Origin: JAYSFC01 sp041913505 | GTDB taxonomy: Bacteria > Pseudomonadota > Gammaproteobacteria > Burkholderiales > Burkholderiaceae_C | Reading direction: 5' to 3' | DNA length: 64,000 bases | Assembly (NCBI GenBank): GCA_041913505.1 | Contig: JAYSFC010000002.1 | Span: forward strand, 11,703 to 75,702 | Shown: positions 25,386 to 33,985 of the stretch, piece by piece | Numbering within the stretch: the stretch's first letter is position 1 | How the letters are laid out: the number at the start of each line of letters is the position of its first letter | Notes under the pieces: model-generated | Told to the model about the DNA's origin: nothing | The model's database searches: none | Seen by the model: only the letters and a program-made list of their open reading frames with translations | Translations under genes and position numbers: made by a program

Positions 25386-26321
25386 ATGACCCTGAATCCT
25401 CCCGTTTTCGAAGTGTTGCCGCGCGATCTGTCCGCCTACCGCGCGGGCAACACCGGCATCGACTACGTGCACCGCTTCGATTCGGGCCGCCCCGGCCCGC
25501 ACGTGCTCATCAACGCGCTCACACATGGCAACGAGATCTGCGGCATGGTGGCTGCCACGCATCTGCTCGACACGGGCGTGCGCCCGCTCGTGGGCACGCT
25601 CACGATCAGCTTCGCCAACGTGGCGGCCTATGAATCCTTCGATGCCACGCGGCCGTTCGAGAGCCGGCAGCTCGTGCACAACCTCAACCGCGTGTGGTCG
25701 GCCGCCGAGCTCGACGGCGAGGGCGACAGCCCCGAGCTGCGCCGTGCGCGTGCGCTGCGCCCTGTGGTGGATGCGGCCGACCACATCCTCGACATCCATT
25801 CCACGAGCCAGGACGTGGAGCCGTTCTGGGTCTACCCGGCCTTCGCGCGCAATGCCTGCGTGGCGCTGGCGCTGGGCCGTCCAGGCGTGCACCTCGTGAT
25901 GCCCAGCGGCCTGGGTTCGGGCACGCCACTGATCCAGCATGGCCGCCATGGCGTGGACGGCGACGGCGCGGGGGCCGCGCTCGTGGTGGAGTGCGGCCAG
26001 CATTTCCGCCAGAGCGCTGCTGACGTGGCGATGGCCGCCGTGCGCGACTTCCTGGCCCACTTCGGCCTCATCGAGCGCGCGCCGCAGCCCGAGCCGGGGC
26101 CGCAGCGCCGCTATGAGCTGCTGCAGACCTGCATGGTGCGTACGCCGCAATTTGCGTTTGTGCGGCCCGTGGTCGGCTTCGAGACCTTCGCCAAGGACGA
26201 ATGCATCGCCACCGATGGTGAGTACGAGATCCTCTCGCCCTGCGACGGTTGCACGGTCTTCATGCCCACGCGCGAGCCCATCGTGGGGCGCGAGGCGGTC
26301 TACCTCACACGGCCGATTTGA
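25386..26321 (+). CDS. Succinylglutamate desuccinylase / aspartoacylase family zinc hydrolase
   Basis: 311 residues of the M14-like AstE/AspA family, which hydrolyse N-acyl amino acids or related amides. Zinc ligands are visible as HGNEI near 47-51 and DIHSTS near 137-142; the catalytic glutamate is in VVECGQH. The exact substrate cannot be read from sequence, and there are no arginine-succinyltransferase genes nearby. Convergent with fumA. Confidence 0.82.
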   Translation: MTLNPPVFEVLPRDLSAYRAGNTGIDYVHRFDSGRPGPHVLINALTHGNEICGMVAATHLLDTGVRPLVGTLTISFANVAAYESFDATRPFESRQLVHNLNRVWSAAELDGEGDSPELRRARALRPVVDAADHILDIHSTSQDVEPFWVYPAFARNACVALALGRPGVHLVMPSGLGSGTPLIQHGRHGVDGDGAGAALVVECGQHFRQSAADVAMAAVRDFLAHFGLIERAPQPEPGPQRRYELLQTCMVRTPQFAFVRPVVGFETFAKDECIATDGEYEILSPCDGCTVFMPTREPIVGREAVYLTRPI

Positions 26322-26353
26322 CGCCGCCGGGAGGTGCGCACAAGCCCATGAAA

Positions 26354-26373
26354 AAGCCGCCCGGAGGCGGCTT
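26354..26373. terminator. Terminator between amidohydrolase and fumA
   Basis: Stem AAGCCGCC / GGCGGCTT with loop CGGA; on the minus strand it is followed by TTTTT, so it mainly serves fumA. Confidence 0.78.
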
Positions 26374-26399
26374 GGCACGGTGGCGAAGGGCGGGTACGG

Positions 26400-27956
26400 T
26401 CAGGCGGCCGCGACCTCGATGCCCTTGAACTCGCCCGTGGCGATGCGCTTTTGCCATTCGGCCGGGCCCGTGATGTGGGCGCTGGTGCCGCCCGCGTCCA
26501 CGGCCACCGTCACGGGCATGTCGACCACGTCGAATTCGTAGATGGCTTCCATGCCCAGGTCCTCGAAACCTACGACCTTGGCGTGCTTGATGGCCTTGGA
26601 CACGAGGTAGGCGGCGCCGCCCACGGCCATGAGGTAGGCCGACTTGTGGTTCTTGATCGACTCGATGGCGACGGGGCCGCGCTCGGCCTTGCCAATCATG
26701 GCGATCAGGCCGGTCTGCTCGAGCATCATGTCGGTGAACTTGTCCATGCGCGTGGCGGTGGTGGGGCCGGCGGGGCCCACGGCCTCGTCCTTCACGGGGT
26801 CCACGGGGCCCACGTAGTAGATCACGCGGTTGGTGAAGTCCACGGGCAGCTTTTCGCCCTTGGCCAGCATGTCCTGGATGCGCTTGTGAGCGGCGTCGCG
26901 GCCCGTGAGCATCTTGCCGTTGAGCAGCAGGGTGTCGCCGGGCTTCCAGCTGGCGACTTCGTCCTTGGTCAGGGTGTTGAGGTCCACGCGCTTGGACTTG
27001 TTGTAGTCGGGCACCCAGTCGATCTTGGGCCACAGGTCGAGGCTGGGGGCGTCCAGGTACACGGGGCCCGAGCCGTCGAGCACGAAGTGGGCGTGGCGCG
27101 TGGCCGCGCAGTTGGGGATCATGGCCACGGGCTTGCTGGCCGCGTGCGTGGGGTACATCTTGATCTTCACGTCCAGCACGGTGGACAGCCCGCCCAGGCC
27201 CTGCGCGCCAATGCCCAGCGCGTTGACCTTTTCATACAGTTCCAGGCGCAGTTCCTCGACCTGGTCGAGCTTCTCTCCGCGCGCGGCCTTGGCCTGCAGC
27301 TCGTACATGTTGAGGTCGTCCATCAGGCTTTCCTTGGCCAGCAGCACCGCCTTCTCGGCCGTGCCGCCGATGCCGATGCCCAGCATGCCCGGCGGGCACC
27401 AGCCGGCGCCCATGGTCGGCACGGTCTTGAGCACCCAGTCGACCAGGTTGTCGCTGGGGTTCATCATGATCATCTTGGACTTGTTCTCCGAGCCGCCGCC
27501 CTTGGCCGCCACGGTGATGTCCACTTTGTCGCCGGCCACGATCTCGGTGAAGATCACGGCGGGGGTGTTGTCCTTGGTGTTCTTGCGGGCGAACAGCGGG
27601 TCGGCCACCACGCTGGCGCGCAGCGCGTTGTCGGGGTTCATGTAGCCACGGCGCACGCCTTCGTTGATGGCGTCTTCCAGGCTGCCGGTGAAGCCTTCCC
27701 AGCGCACGTCCATGCCCACCTTGAGGAACACGTTTACGATGCCCGTGTCCTGGCAGATCGGACGGTGGCCCGTGGCGCTCATCTTGCTGTTGGTGAGGAT
27801 CTGCGCCATCGCGTCCTTGGCCGCGGGGCTCTGCTCGCGCTCATAGGCGCGGGCCAGGTGGGCGATGTAGTCGGCCGGGTGGTAGTAGCTGATGTACTGC
27901 AGCGCACCCGCGATGGAGTCGATCAGGTCCTGCTGGCGAATGGTCGTCGTGGTCAT
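26400..27956 (-). CDS. fumA: Class I fumarate hydratase ([4Fe-4S])
   Basis: 518-residue oxygen-sensitive fumarase of the TCA cycle (fumarate + water to malate). Cluster cysteines are Cys68 (RPICQDTG), Cys187 (GWCPPG) and Cys283 (IPNCAATRH). Alpha and beta regions are fused as in E. coli FumA. Start ATG 27956 (MTTTTIRQQ); the reading frame continues upstream but only opposite fumC. Divergent from the class II enzyme across 162 bp. Confidence 0.93.
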   Translation of the reverse strand: MTTTTIRQQDLIDSIAGALQYISYYHPADYIAHLARAYEREQSPAAKDAMAQILTNSKMSATGHRPICQDTGIVNVFLKVGMDVRWEGFTGSLEDAINEGVRRGYMNPDNALRASVVADPLFARKNTKDNTPAVIFTEIVAGDKVDITVAAKGGGSENKSKMIMMNPSDNLVDWVLKTVPTMGAGWCPPGMLGIGIGGTAEKAVLLAKESLMDDLNMYELQAKAARGEKLDQVEELRLELYEKVNALGIGAQGLGGLSTVLDVKIKMYPTHAASKPVAMIPNCAATRHAHFVLDGSGPVYLDAPSLDLWPKIDWVPDYNKSKRVDLNTLTKDEVASWKPGDTLLLNGKMLTGRDAAHKRIQDMLAKGEKLPVDFTNRVIYYVGPVDPVKDEAVGPAGPTTATRMDKFTDMMLEQTGLIAMIGKAERGPVAIESIKNHKSAYLMAVGGAAYLVSKAIKHAKVVGFEDLGMEAIYEFDVVDMPVTVAVDAGGTSAHITGPAEWQKRIATGEFKGIEVAAA

Positions 27957-28118
27957 GGCGTGGGGAACGGATAGGGTCTGGAAACGCAAAACCCCACAAT
28001 TATCCTCCCGAGCCTTGCACGCGCCTTTCTGGAGGATTTGGCCCGCTACGCAAGCGGCGCGGAGTTGGGTATGCTGGCAAGGCCCTCCGGTTCCCTGTCT
28101 CGCAAAGGAGTTCCTTGC

Positions 28119-29528
28119 ATGACTTCTCCGCAGCCCGCGCTCGCCGGCCAGCCCACGCGCACCGAGCGCGACACGTTCGGCCCCATCGACGTACCTGCCC
28201 GGCATTTGTGGGGCGCGCAGACGCAGCGCTCCCTGCAGCATTTCGCGATCTCGGGCGAGCAGATGCCGCCGGAGCTCATCGCGGCGCTGGCCCAGGTCAA
28301 GCGCGCCAGCGCCTATGTCAACCACTCGCTGGGCCTGCTGAGCGCCACCAAGACGACGGCCATCGTCGCGGCGGCCGACGAGGTGATCGCGGGCGCGCAC
28401 CCGGGCGAATTCCCGCTCGTGGTCTGGCAGACCGGCTCGGGCACGCAGACCAACATGAACATGAACGAGGTGCTGGCCAACCGCGCGAGCGAGATGCTCG
28501 GCGGGCCGCGCGGCGAGGAGCGCCTCGTGCACCCCAACGACGACGTGAACAAGAGCCAGTCCAGCAACGACGTGTTTCCCACCGCCATGCACGTGGCGGC
28601 CGTGGACGCGATCACGCACCGCCTGCTGCCCGCGCTGCAAGGGCTGCGCACCACGCTCGTGGCCAAGGCCGAGGCGTTCGCCGGCATCGTGAAGATCGGA
28701 CGTACCCACCTGCAGGACGCGACGCCGCTCACGCTGGGGCAAGAGGTCTCGGGTTGGGCGGCGCAGCTGCAGCATGCCGAACAGCATGTGCGCGCGGCAC
28801 TGCCGCACCTGTGCGAGCTGGCGCTGGGCGGCACGGCCGTGGGCACGGGGCTCAATGCGCCGCCGGGCTACGCGCAGGCCGTGGCCGAGGAACTGGCGGC
28901 CCTCACGGGCCTGCCCCTGGTCACGGCGCCGAACAAGTTCGAGGCACTCGCGAGCTGCGACGCGCTGGTGCAGGCGCACGGCGCGCTCAAGGGGTTGGCC
29001 GCGAGCCTGATGAAGATCGCCAACGACGTGCGCTGGCTCGCCAGCGGCCCGCGCAGCGGCCTGGGCGAGATCACGATCCCCGAGAACGAGCCGGGCTCGT
29101 CCATCATGCCGGGCAAGGTCAACCCCACGCAGTGCGAGGCGCTGACCATGCTGTGCGCGCAGGTGCTGGGCAACGACGTGGCCATCAATGTGGGCGGGGC
29201 ATCGGGCAACTTCGAGCTCAACGTGTTCCGGCCCATGGTCATCCACAATTTTCTGCAGAGCGTGCGCCTGCTGGCCGACGGCATGGTGAGTTTCAACGAG
29301 CACTGCGCCGTGGGCATCAAGCCCCAGCACGAGCGCATCGAGGAGCTTGTGGAGCGCTCGCTGATGCTCGTGACGGCGCTCAACCCCCACATTGGCTACG
29401 ACAAGGCAGCCGCCATCGCCAAGAAGGCTCACAAGGAACGCAGCAGCCTGCGCGAGGCGGCCATCGCCTCGGGCCATGTCACGGCCGAGCAGTTCGACGC
29501 CTGGGTGGTGCCGGGCAAGATGGTGTAG
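28119..29528 (+). CDS. fumC: Class II fumarate hydratase
   Basis: 469-residue iron-independent fumarase of the aspartase/fumarase superfamily. The signature GSSIMPGKVNP is present, as are TGSGTQTNMNMNEV and HPNDDVNKSQSSND. Start ATG 28119 has AAAGGAG about 10 bases upstream. Being heat- and oxygen-stable it can replace FumA under iron limitation or superoxide stress. A strong terminator follows. Confidence 0.94.
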   Translation: MTSPQPALAGQPTRTERDTFGPIDVPARHLWGAQTQRSLQHFAISGEQMPPELIAALAQVKRASAYVNHSLGLLSATKTTAIVAAADEVIAGAHPGEFPLVVWQTGSGTQTNMNMNEVLANRASEMLGGPRGEERLVHPNDDVNKSQSSNDVFPTAMHVAAVDAITHRLLPALQGLRTTLVAKAEAFAGIVKIGRTHLQDATPLTLGQEVSGWAAQLQHAEQHVRAALPHLCELALGGTAVGTGLNAPPGYAQAVAEELAALTGLPLVTAPNKFEALASCDALVQAHGALKGLAASLMKIANDVRWLASGPRSGLGEITIPENEPGSSIMPGKVNPTQCEALTMLCAQVLGNDVAINVGGASGNFELNVFRPMVIHNFLQSVRLLADGMVSFNEHCAVGIKPQHERIEELVERSLMLVTALNPHIGYDKAAAIAKKAHKERSSLREAAIASGHVTAEQFDAWVVPGKMV

Positions 29529-29539
29529 CCCCAAAAGCA

Positions 29540-29565
29540 AAAGAGCCCGCGTGGGCGGGCTCTTT
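29540..29565. terminator. Terminator between fumC and esterase gene
   Basis: 11-bp perfect stem AAAGAGCCCGC / GCGGGCTCTTT with loop GTGG, between converging genes; works in both directions. Confidence 0.82.
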
Positions 29566-29589
29566 ACCGGGGGCGTGGCGGGTGCTGCG

Positions 29590-30480
29590 TCACTGCGCCT
29601 GCGGGCGGCGCACGGTACGGAACACGTACTTGAGTGCATCGCCCACAGTGCTTTCCCACACGGGCCATTCGTGCTTGCCGTTGACGATGCGCAGCTCGGC
29701 GGGTTGCTTGTTCTTGCGCAACTGGGCGTACAGCTGGGTGGCCTCGGATTCGATCATGAACTCGTCGTCATCCCCCGAGTTGATGTACATGGGCACGGGG
29801 GTCTTCTTCTGCAGGAAGGACTCCCACAGCGCGGGGTAGTTGTAGGCCTTCCACACGTCGGCGCTGTAGGCGCCGTCGGTGCCCGGCGCTGCGAACACCT
29901 TCACGAAGCGCGCCGACGAGTCGCCGGGTGGCTCGGGGTTGTAGATCGCGGGGCTCAGCAGGGCCGCGGCCTGGAACTTCTCGGGGTACTTGAGCGCATA
30001 GCGCAGCGCGCCGTAGCCGCCCATCGACAGGCCGCCAACCACGCGGCCGTCGCGCGTGGTGAGCGCGCGGTAGTTCTTTTCCACATGCGGCACGAGGTCG
30101 CTGAAGAAGGCCGTCTCCATCTTCTCCTTGAGGTCCACGTACCAAGTGGTGCCCGCGTCGGGCATCACGATGATGGCGGGCGGCATGTCGCCATTGGCCA
30201 CGAGCGTGTCCACCGTGCGCAGCAGGCTGCCCTTGACGGGCCAGTCGTTGCGCTCCCCTGCGTTGCCGTGCAGCAGGTACATCACGGGGTAGCGCAGCTT
30301 GGCGTTGGCGTCGTAGCCCGTGGGCAGGTAGACGTTGTAGGTCCAGGAGCGGCCCAGCGTGGGGCTCTTGAACTCGGCCGCCTCGATGGTGCCGGCGTGT
30401 GCGATGGGCGCACCCAGCAGGGCGGCCGCGGCCAGCGCGCCGGCCAGGCCCGTGCGCAGCGCGCAGAAGAGGGATTTCAC
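29590..30480 (-). CDS. Secreted alpha/beta-hydrolase, esterase D (feruloyl esterase-like) family
   Basis: 296 residues with a signal peptide (about 1-29, cleavage near AHA-GT). Nucleophile Ser in GLSMGG, acid in the GDDDEF region and His in NGKHEW fit the PF00756 esterase fold. Start is GTG 30480, 8 bases after AAGGAG. The natural ester is unknown; family members act on S-formylglutathione, feruloyl esters or enterobactin, and the signal peptide argues for an extracytoplasmic substrate. Confidence 0.83.
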   Translation of the reverse strand: MKSLFCALRTGLAGALAAAALLGAPIAHAGTIEAAEFKSPTLGRSWTYNVYLPTGYDANAKLRYPVMYLLHGNAGERNDWPVKGSLLRTVDTLVANGDMPPAIIVMPDAGTTWYVDLKEKMETAFFSDLVPHVEKNYRALTTRDGRVVGGLSMGGYGALRYALKYPEKFQAAALLSPAIYNPEPPGDSSARFVKVFAAPGTDGAYSADVWKAYNYPALWESFLQKKTPVPMYINSGDDDEFMIESEATQLYAQLRKNKQPAELRIVNGKHEWPVWESTVGDALKYVFRTVRRPQAQ

Positions 30481-30601
30481 GAAGCAGTCTCCTTGGTGTT
30501 GTGGTGCCGCCCACTGTAAGCGATGTGGCGCGCCTGCGCTGGCGGGCCTTGGCCTACACTGTCCGGGCGCCATGGGGCGCAGCCCGCTTGAGGAATTTGC
30601 C

Positions 30602-31246
30602 ATGACAGCGCAACAACACCTGGTCCAGGTTCCGCTCGATACCCTGCATCCCACGCAGATGACCGTGGGGGCGTCCGAGGTCGCAGCCAAGCGCGCACAG
30701 TGGGACCATCTCAAGCCGAAGGAGCGCAAGCGCACGCTGGCCTCGCACTGGTTCCCCGCGGTGCGCGGACCGGGGGGGCGCTTCTACATCGTCGATCACC
30801 ACCACCTTGGCCAGGCGCTCGTCCAGGAGGCGGTGCCAGAGGTCTGGGTCATGCAGCTGGCCGATTTCAGCGAAACCGACCTGGGGATGTTCTGGCGACT
30901 GCTGGAGTTCCACCACTGGGCTCACCCCTACGACGAGCGCGGCAAACGCTGCGATTGGGACGCCATGCCCGGCCACCTGGGCGAACTGCGCGATGACCCG
31001 TACCGCAGCCTGGCGGGCGCCGTGCGCAAGGCCGGTGGCTACGCCAAGGACGCGGCGCCCTTCGTCGAGTTCCTGTGGGCCGACTTCTTCCGCACGCGCT
31101 TTGCGCGCAAGGCCTTGCGTGCGGGCAAGGACGACTGCACCCTGCCCGCGCAGGCGCTGCACGAGGCGCTGGGCCTGGCCCATGGGGCCGAAGCGCGCTA
31201 CCTGCCGGGCTGGGCCGGCGCCACCGCCCCTTCCCCGCAAGTGTGA
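30602..31246 (+). CDS. ParB-like (ParBc_2) domain protein
   Basis: 214 residues. The segment HWFPAVRGPGGRFYIVDHHH (about 52-71) is the core of the ParBc_2 putative nuclease family, in which the ParB fold may bind NTP or DNA. No helix-turn-helix of true chromosome-partition ParB is seen. Start ATG 30602 (MTAQQHLV). The stop TGA shares its A with the ATG of the SulP gene. Confidence 0.78.
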   Translation: MTAQQHLVQVPLDTLHPTQMTVGASEVAAKRAQWDHLKPKERKRTLASHWFPAVRGPGGRFYIVDHHHLGQALVQEAVPEVWVMQLADFSETDLGMFWRLLEFHHWAHPYDERGKRCDWDAMPGHLGELRDDPYRSLAGAVRKAGGYAKDAAPFVEFLWADFFRTRFARKALRAGKDDCTLPAQALHEALGLAHGAEARYLPGWAGATAPSPQV

Positions 31247-32868
31247 TGCGGTGGGCCCCTCCCGGGACGGCCGATTGGGCCGCCGGCCTCTCCATCGCCG
31301 GGCTGCTACTGCCCGAGGCTGTGGCCTACGCAGGCATTGCGGGGCTGCCGCCCCAGGCCGGCGTGATTGCGCTGTTTGCGGGGTTGCTGGCCTATGGGCT
31401 GCTGGGCAGCAGCCGCTTCGCCATCGTGTCGGCTACCTCGTCCTCGGCGGCCGTGCTGCTCGCAGCCACCAGTTCCATGTCTGGCACGTCGCCCGCGACG
31501 CAGGCGGCGCTGGGCGTCGGCATCGTGCTGCTGACGGGGGTGTTCTTCGTGGTGGCAGGGGTGGCGCAACTGGGGGCGGTGTCGAACTTCATCGCCAAGC
31601 CCGTGCTGCGTGGCTTTGCGCTGGGCCTGGCGCTCACCATCGTCGTCAAGCAGATACCGCACGCCGTGGGGGTGCACCCGGCCCGTGGCGATCTGGCGCG
31701 CTTCGTCTGGGAGCTGCTGGCGCAATGGCACGACTGGAACTTCAAGGGGCTGGCCATGGCACTGGCAGCCTTGGTCTTCATGCAGGGCGTGGCGCGCTGG
31801 CACACCGTGCCGGCGGCGTTGCTCGTGATTGCAGTGGGCATAGCGCTCGACGCTGGGGGCTGGTGCGCGCAGTGGGGCATCGCGGCCGTGGGGCCGATCC
31901 GGCTCGATTTCTCGAGCCCTGGCGTGCCCGTGCTGCCGCGCGCCGACTGGCTGCGCATGGGGGAGTTGGCCTTCGCGATGGCGCTGATCCTTTATGCCGA
32001 GTCGTATGGTTCGATCCGCACCTTCGCGCTGCGCCATGGCGACGCCGTACGGCTCAACCGCGACCTGGTGGCGCTCGGGGCGTCCAACCTGCTGTCGGGC
32101 CTGTTCCAGGGCATGCCCGTGGGGGCGGGGTACTCGGCCACGTCGGCCAACGAGGTGGCCGGTGCGCAAAGCCGCGCGGCCGGGCTGATCGCCTGCGCCG
32201 TGGTGGGCCTGGCCGTGTGGGCGCTGCTGCCCTGGATCGAGCGCACGCCCGAGCCGCTGCTGGCCGCCATCGTGATCCATGCCGTGGGCCATACGCTGAA
32301 CCCCGGCAGCCTGCGCCCGTACTTCACGTGGCGGCGCGACCGGCTGATCGCGCTCGTGGCTTTCGGGGCGGTGCTGGTGTTCGGTGTGCTCGACGGCCTG
32401 CTGCTCGCCATAGCGGCCAGCCTGCTGATGCTGTTGCAGGGTTTTTCGCGCCCGCGCGTGAGCTGGCTGGGGCAGCTTGCGCAGACCCGCGATTACGTGG
32501 ACATCGAGCGCCACCCCGAGGCCTGCGTGCCCCCGGGCCTGCTCATCGCGCGGCCCGAGGCGCCGCTGTTCTTCGGCAACGCCGAGCCCGTGTTCGCGGC
32601 CATCCGCGTGCGCATGGAGGCCATGGAGCCGCTCACGGGCGTGGTGCTGAGCCTGGAAGAGTCGGCCGATCTTGACGCAACGAGCATCGAGGCGCTGTGC
32701 GACTTCGCCGCCCAGGTGCGTGAGCGCGGCGTGCCGCTGGTGCTCGCGCGCGTGAAGGATCCCGTGCGCGACGTGCTGGAGCGTGTGCACGCCGAGGCAC
32801 TGCCCGCCGTGCAGTCCGCGGCCTGGAGCGTGGACGACGCGGTGCTGCAGTTGCAGGCCCGCCATTAG
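31246..32868 (+). CDS. SulP family anion transporter with STAS domain
   Basis: 540 residues. About 10-12 membrane helices to residue ~405, starting with LPEAVAYAGIAG, the SulP signature near helix 1, then a cytoplasmic STAS domain (about 435-540) with SLEESADLDATSIEAL. Probably takes up sulfate, bicarbonate or dicarboxylate; no sulfate-assimilation genes are nearby. Translationally coupled to the ParB-like gene (TGATG). The stop codon TAG is supplied by a dispersed palindromic repeat. Confidence 0.85.
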   Translation: MRWAPPGTADWAAGLSIAGLLLPEAVAYAGIAGLPPQAGVIALFAGLLAYGLLGSSRFAIVSATSSSAAVLLAATSSMSGTSPATQAALGVGIVLLTGVFFVVAGVAQLGAVSNFIAKPVLRGFALGLALTIVVKQIPHAVGVHPARGDLARFVWELLAQWHDWNFKGLAMALAALVFMQGVARWHTVPAALLVIAVGIALDAGGWCAQWGIAAVGPIRLDFSSPGVPVLPRADWLRMGELAFAMALILYAESYGSIRTFALRHGDAVRLNRDLVALGASNLLSGLFQGMPVGAGYSATSANEVAGAQSRAAGLIACAVVGLAVWALLPWIERTPEPLLAAIVIHAVGHTLNPGSLRPYFTWRRDRLIALVAFGAVLVFGVLDGLLLAIAASLLMLLQGFSRPRVSWLGQLAQTRDYVDIERHPEACVPPGLLIARPEAPLFFGNAEPVFAAIRVRMEAMEPLTGVVLSLEESADLDATSIEALCDFAAQVRERGVPLVLARVKDPVRDVLERVHAEALPAVQSAAWSVDDAVLQLQARH

Positions 32869-32926
32869 CTATTGAATTAATAGCTAACAGTGTCCGCTGC
32901 AAAAGCACCCCAGGCCAAAAAGGCTT
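32865..32926 (+). repeat. Dispersed family repeat, copy 2, containing the SulP stop codon
   Basis: Perfect inverted repeat TTAGCTATT-gaatt-AATAGCTAA (32865-32887), then AGGCC-AAAAA-GGCTT near 32912-32926. Same layout as copy 1. Lies between converging SulP and proX and may serve as terminator. Confidence 0.65.
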
Positions 32927-32938
32927 GAAGTTCTGGCG

Positions 32939-33973
32939 TCAGCGCGCCGCCGCGCGGGCCGTGTCGAGCCAGCCGTCGAAAGTCTTCTGGTGCGCGCGGA
33001 TCCAGCCTTGCACATGGCGTTCGATGTCGGCAGCCTGGTTCTGGCCATTCTTCATGGCGAGGTTCTGGGCGTTGATGTCGGCCACGGGCAGCCGCATCAC
33101 CTCGAACAGCCGGGCCGCGGCGGGGTGCTTCTCGGCGAAGGCCCTGTTGGCCACGATCTTCTGCGTGTTCAGCGCAAAGCCGTAGTTGCGCCCGTCGGGC
33201 AGCGCGGTCTGCGTGTGGGCCTGCTCGCCGGGCAGCGCGGTGAACGGTACCTGCAGCCACACCACGTCCTTGCCGGGGCGCAGTTCGGCGCTGACCCAGA
33301 ACGGCGTCCACGTGTAGTACAGCACCGGCTGGCCGGCCCGAAAGCGCGCCAGGGTGTCCGCCATCAGCGCCGGGTAGCTCCCTTGCACGTGGGTGACGGT
33401 GCCGCGCAGGCCGTAGGCCGTGAGCTGGTGCTCGATGGCGGCCTCGCAGCCCCAGCCCGGCGTGCAGCCCGTGAGGTCGGCCTTGCCGTCGCCGTCGGTG
33501 TCGAACAGCTGGGCGATCTGCGGATCCTGGAGCTGCGCGATGCTGGTGATGTGGTGCGCGTCGGCGGTCTTCTTGTCGATCAGGTAGCCCTGGGCGGCGT
33601 TGCTGGAGTAGGCGCCCTTGCGCCAGAGCTTGGCGTCGCCGCCGGCATTTTTGTAGAAGTCGGCGTGCAGCGGGTCCCAGTGGTCGGCCATGAAGGTGGC
33701 GTCCCCGTTGGCGATGGCCACGTGGGCGGTGGCGTATTCGATTTCCTTGATGGGCTGCACGTCGTAGCCGAGCTGCTCGAGGCCCTTCATTACGAGCAGG
33801 GTCTGGAAGGTTTCCTCGGCGATCGAGCTCTTGAGCGGCTGCACCTTCACGCCTTGGCCCGGCAGGCCGCCGGCCTGCGCGGCCAAGGCCAGGCCGAGCG
33901 CTGCGAGGCCGGCGGCGGCACGGTGGAGGAGGGGGTGGCGGGTGTTCATCGTCATCATGCGTTGGCTTCTCAT
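32939..33973 (-). CDS. proX: Glycine betaine/proline ABC transporter, substrate-binding protein
   Basis: 344 residues (start 33973; ATG 33958 is an alternative, and neither has a strong ribosome site). Signal peptide within the first ~35 residues. The quaternary-ammonium binding cage is suggested by three tryptophans in DHWDPLH, CTPGWGCEA and YYTWTPFW, the pattern of E. coli ProX. Periplasmic; delivers betaine-type solutes to ProVW for osmoprotection. Last gene of proV-proW-proX. Confidence 0.92.
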   Translation of the reverse strand: MRSQRMMTMNTRHPLLHRAAAGLAALGLALAAQAGGLPGQGVKVQPLKSSIAEETFQTLLVMKGLEQLGYDVQPIKEIEYATAHVAIANGDATFMADHWDPLHADFYKNAGGDAKLWRKGAYSSNAAQGYLIDKKTADAHHITSIAQLQDPQIAQLFDTDGDGKADLTGCTPGWGCEAAIEHQLTAYGLRGTVTHVQGSYPALMADTLARFRAGQPVLYYTWTPFWVSAELRPGKDVVWLQVPFTALPGEQAHTQTALPDGRNYGFALNTQKIVANRAFAEKHPAAARLFEVMRLPVADINAQNLAMKNGQNQAADIERHVQGWIRAHQKTFDGWLDTARAAAR

Positions 33974-33985
33974 GGAATGGGGGGA

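Noticed and set aside
27957..29639. Upstream extension of the fumA frame
   Set aside because: It lies wholly opposite fumC; fumA starts naturally at 27956.
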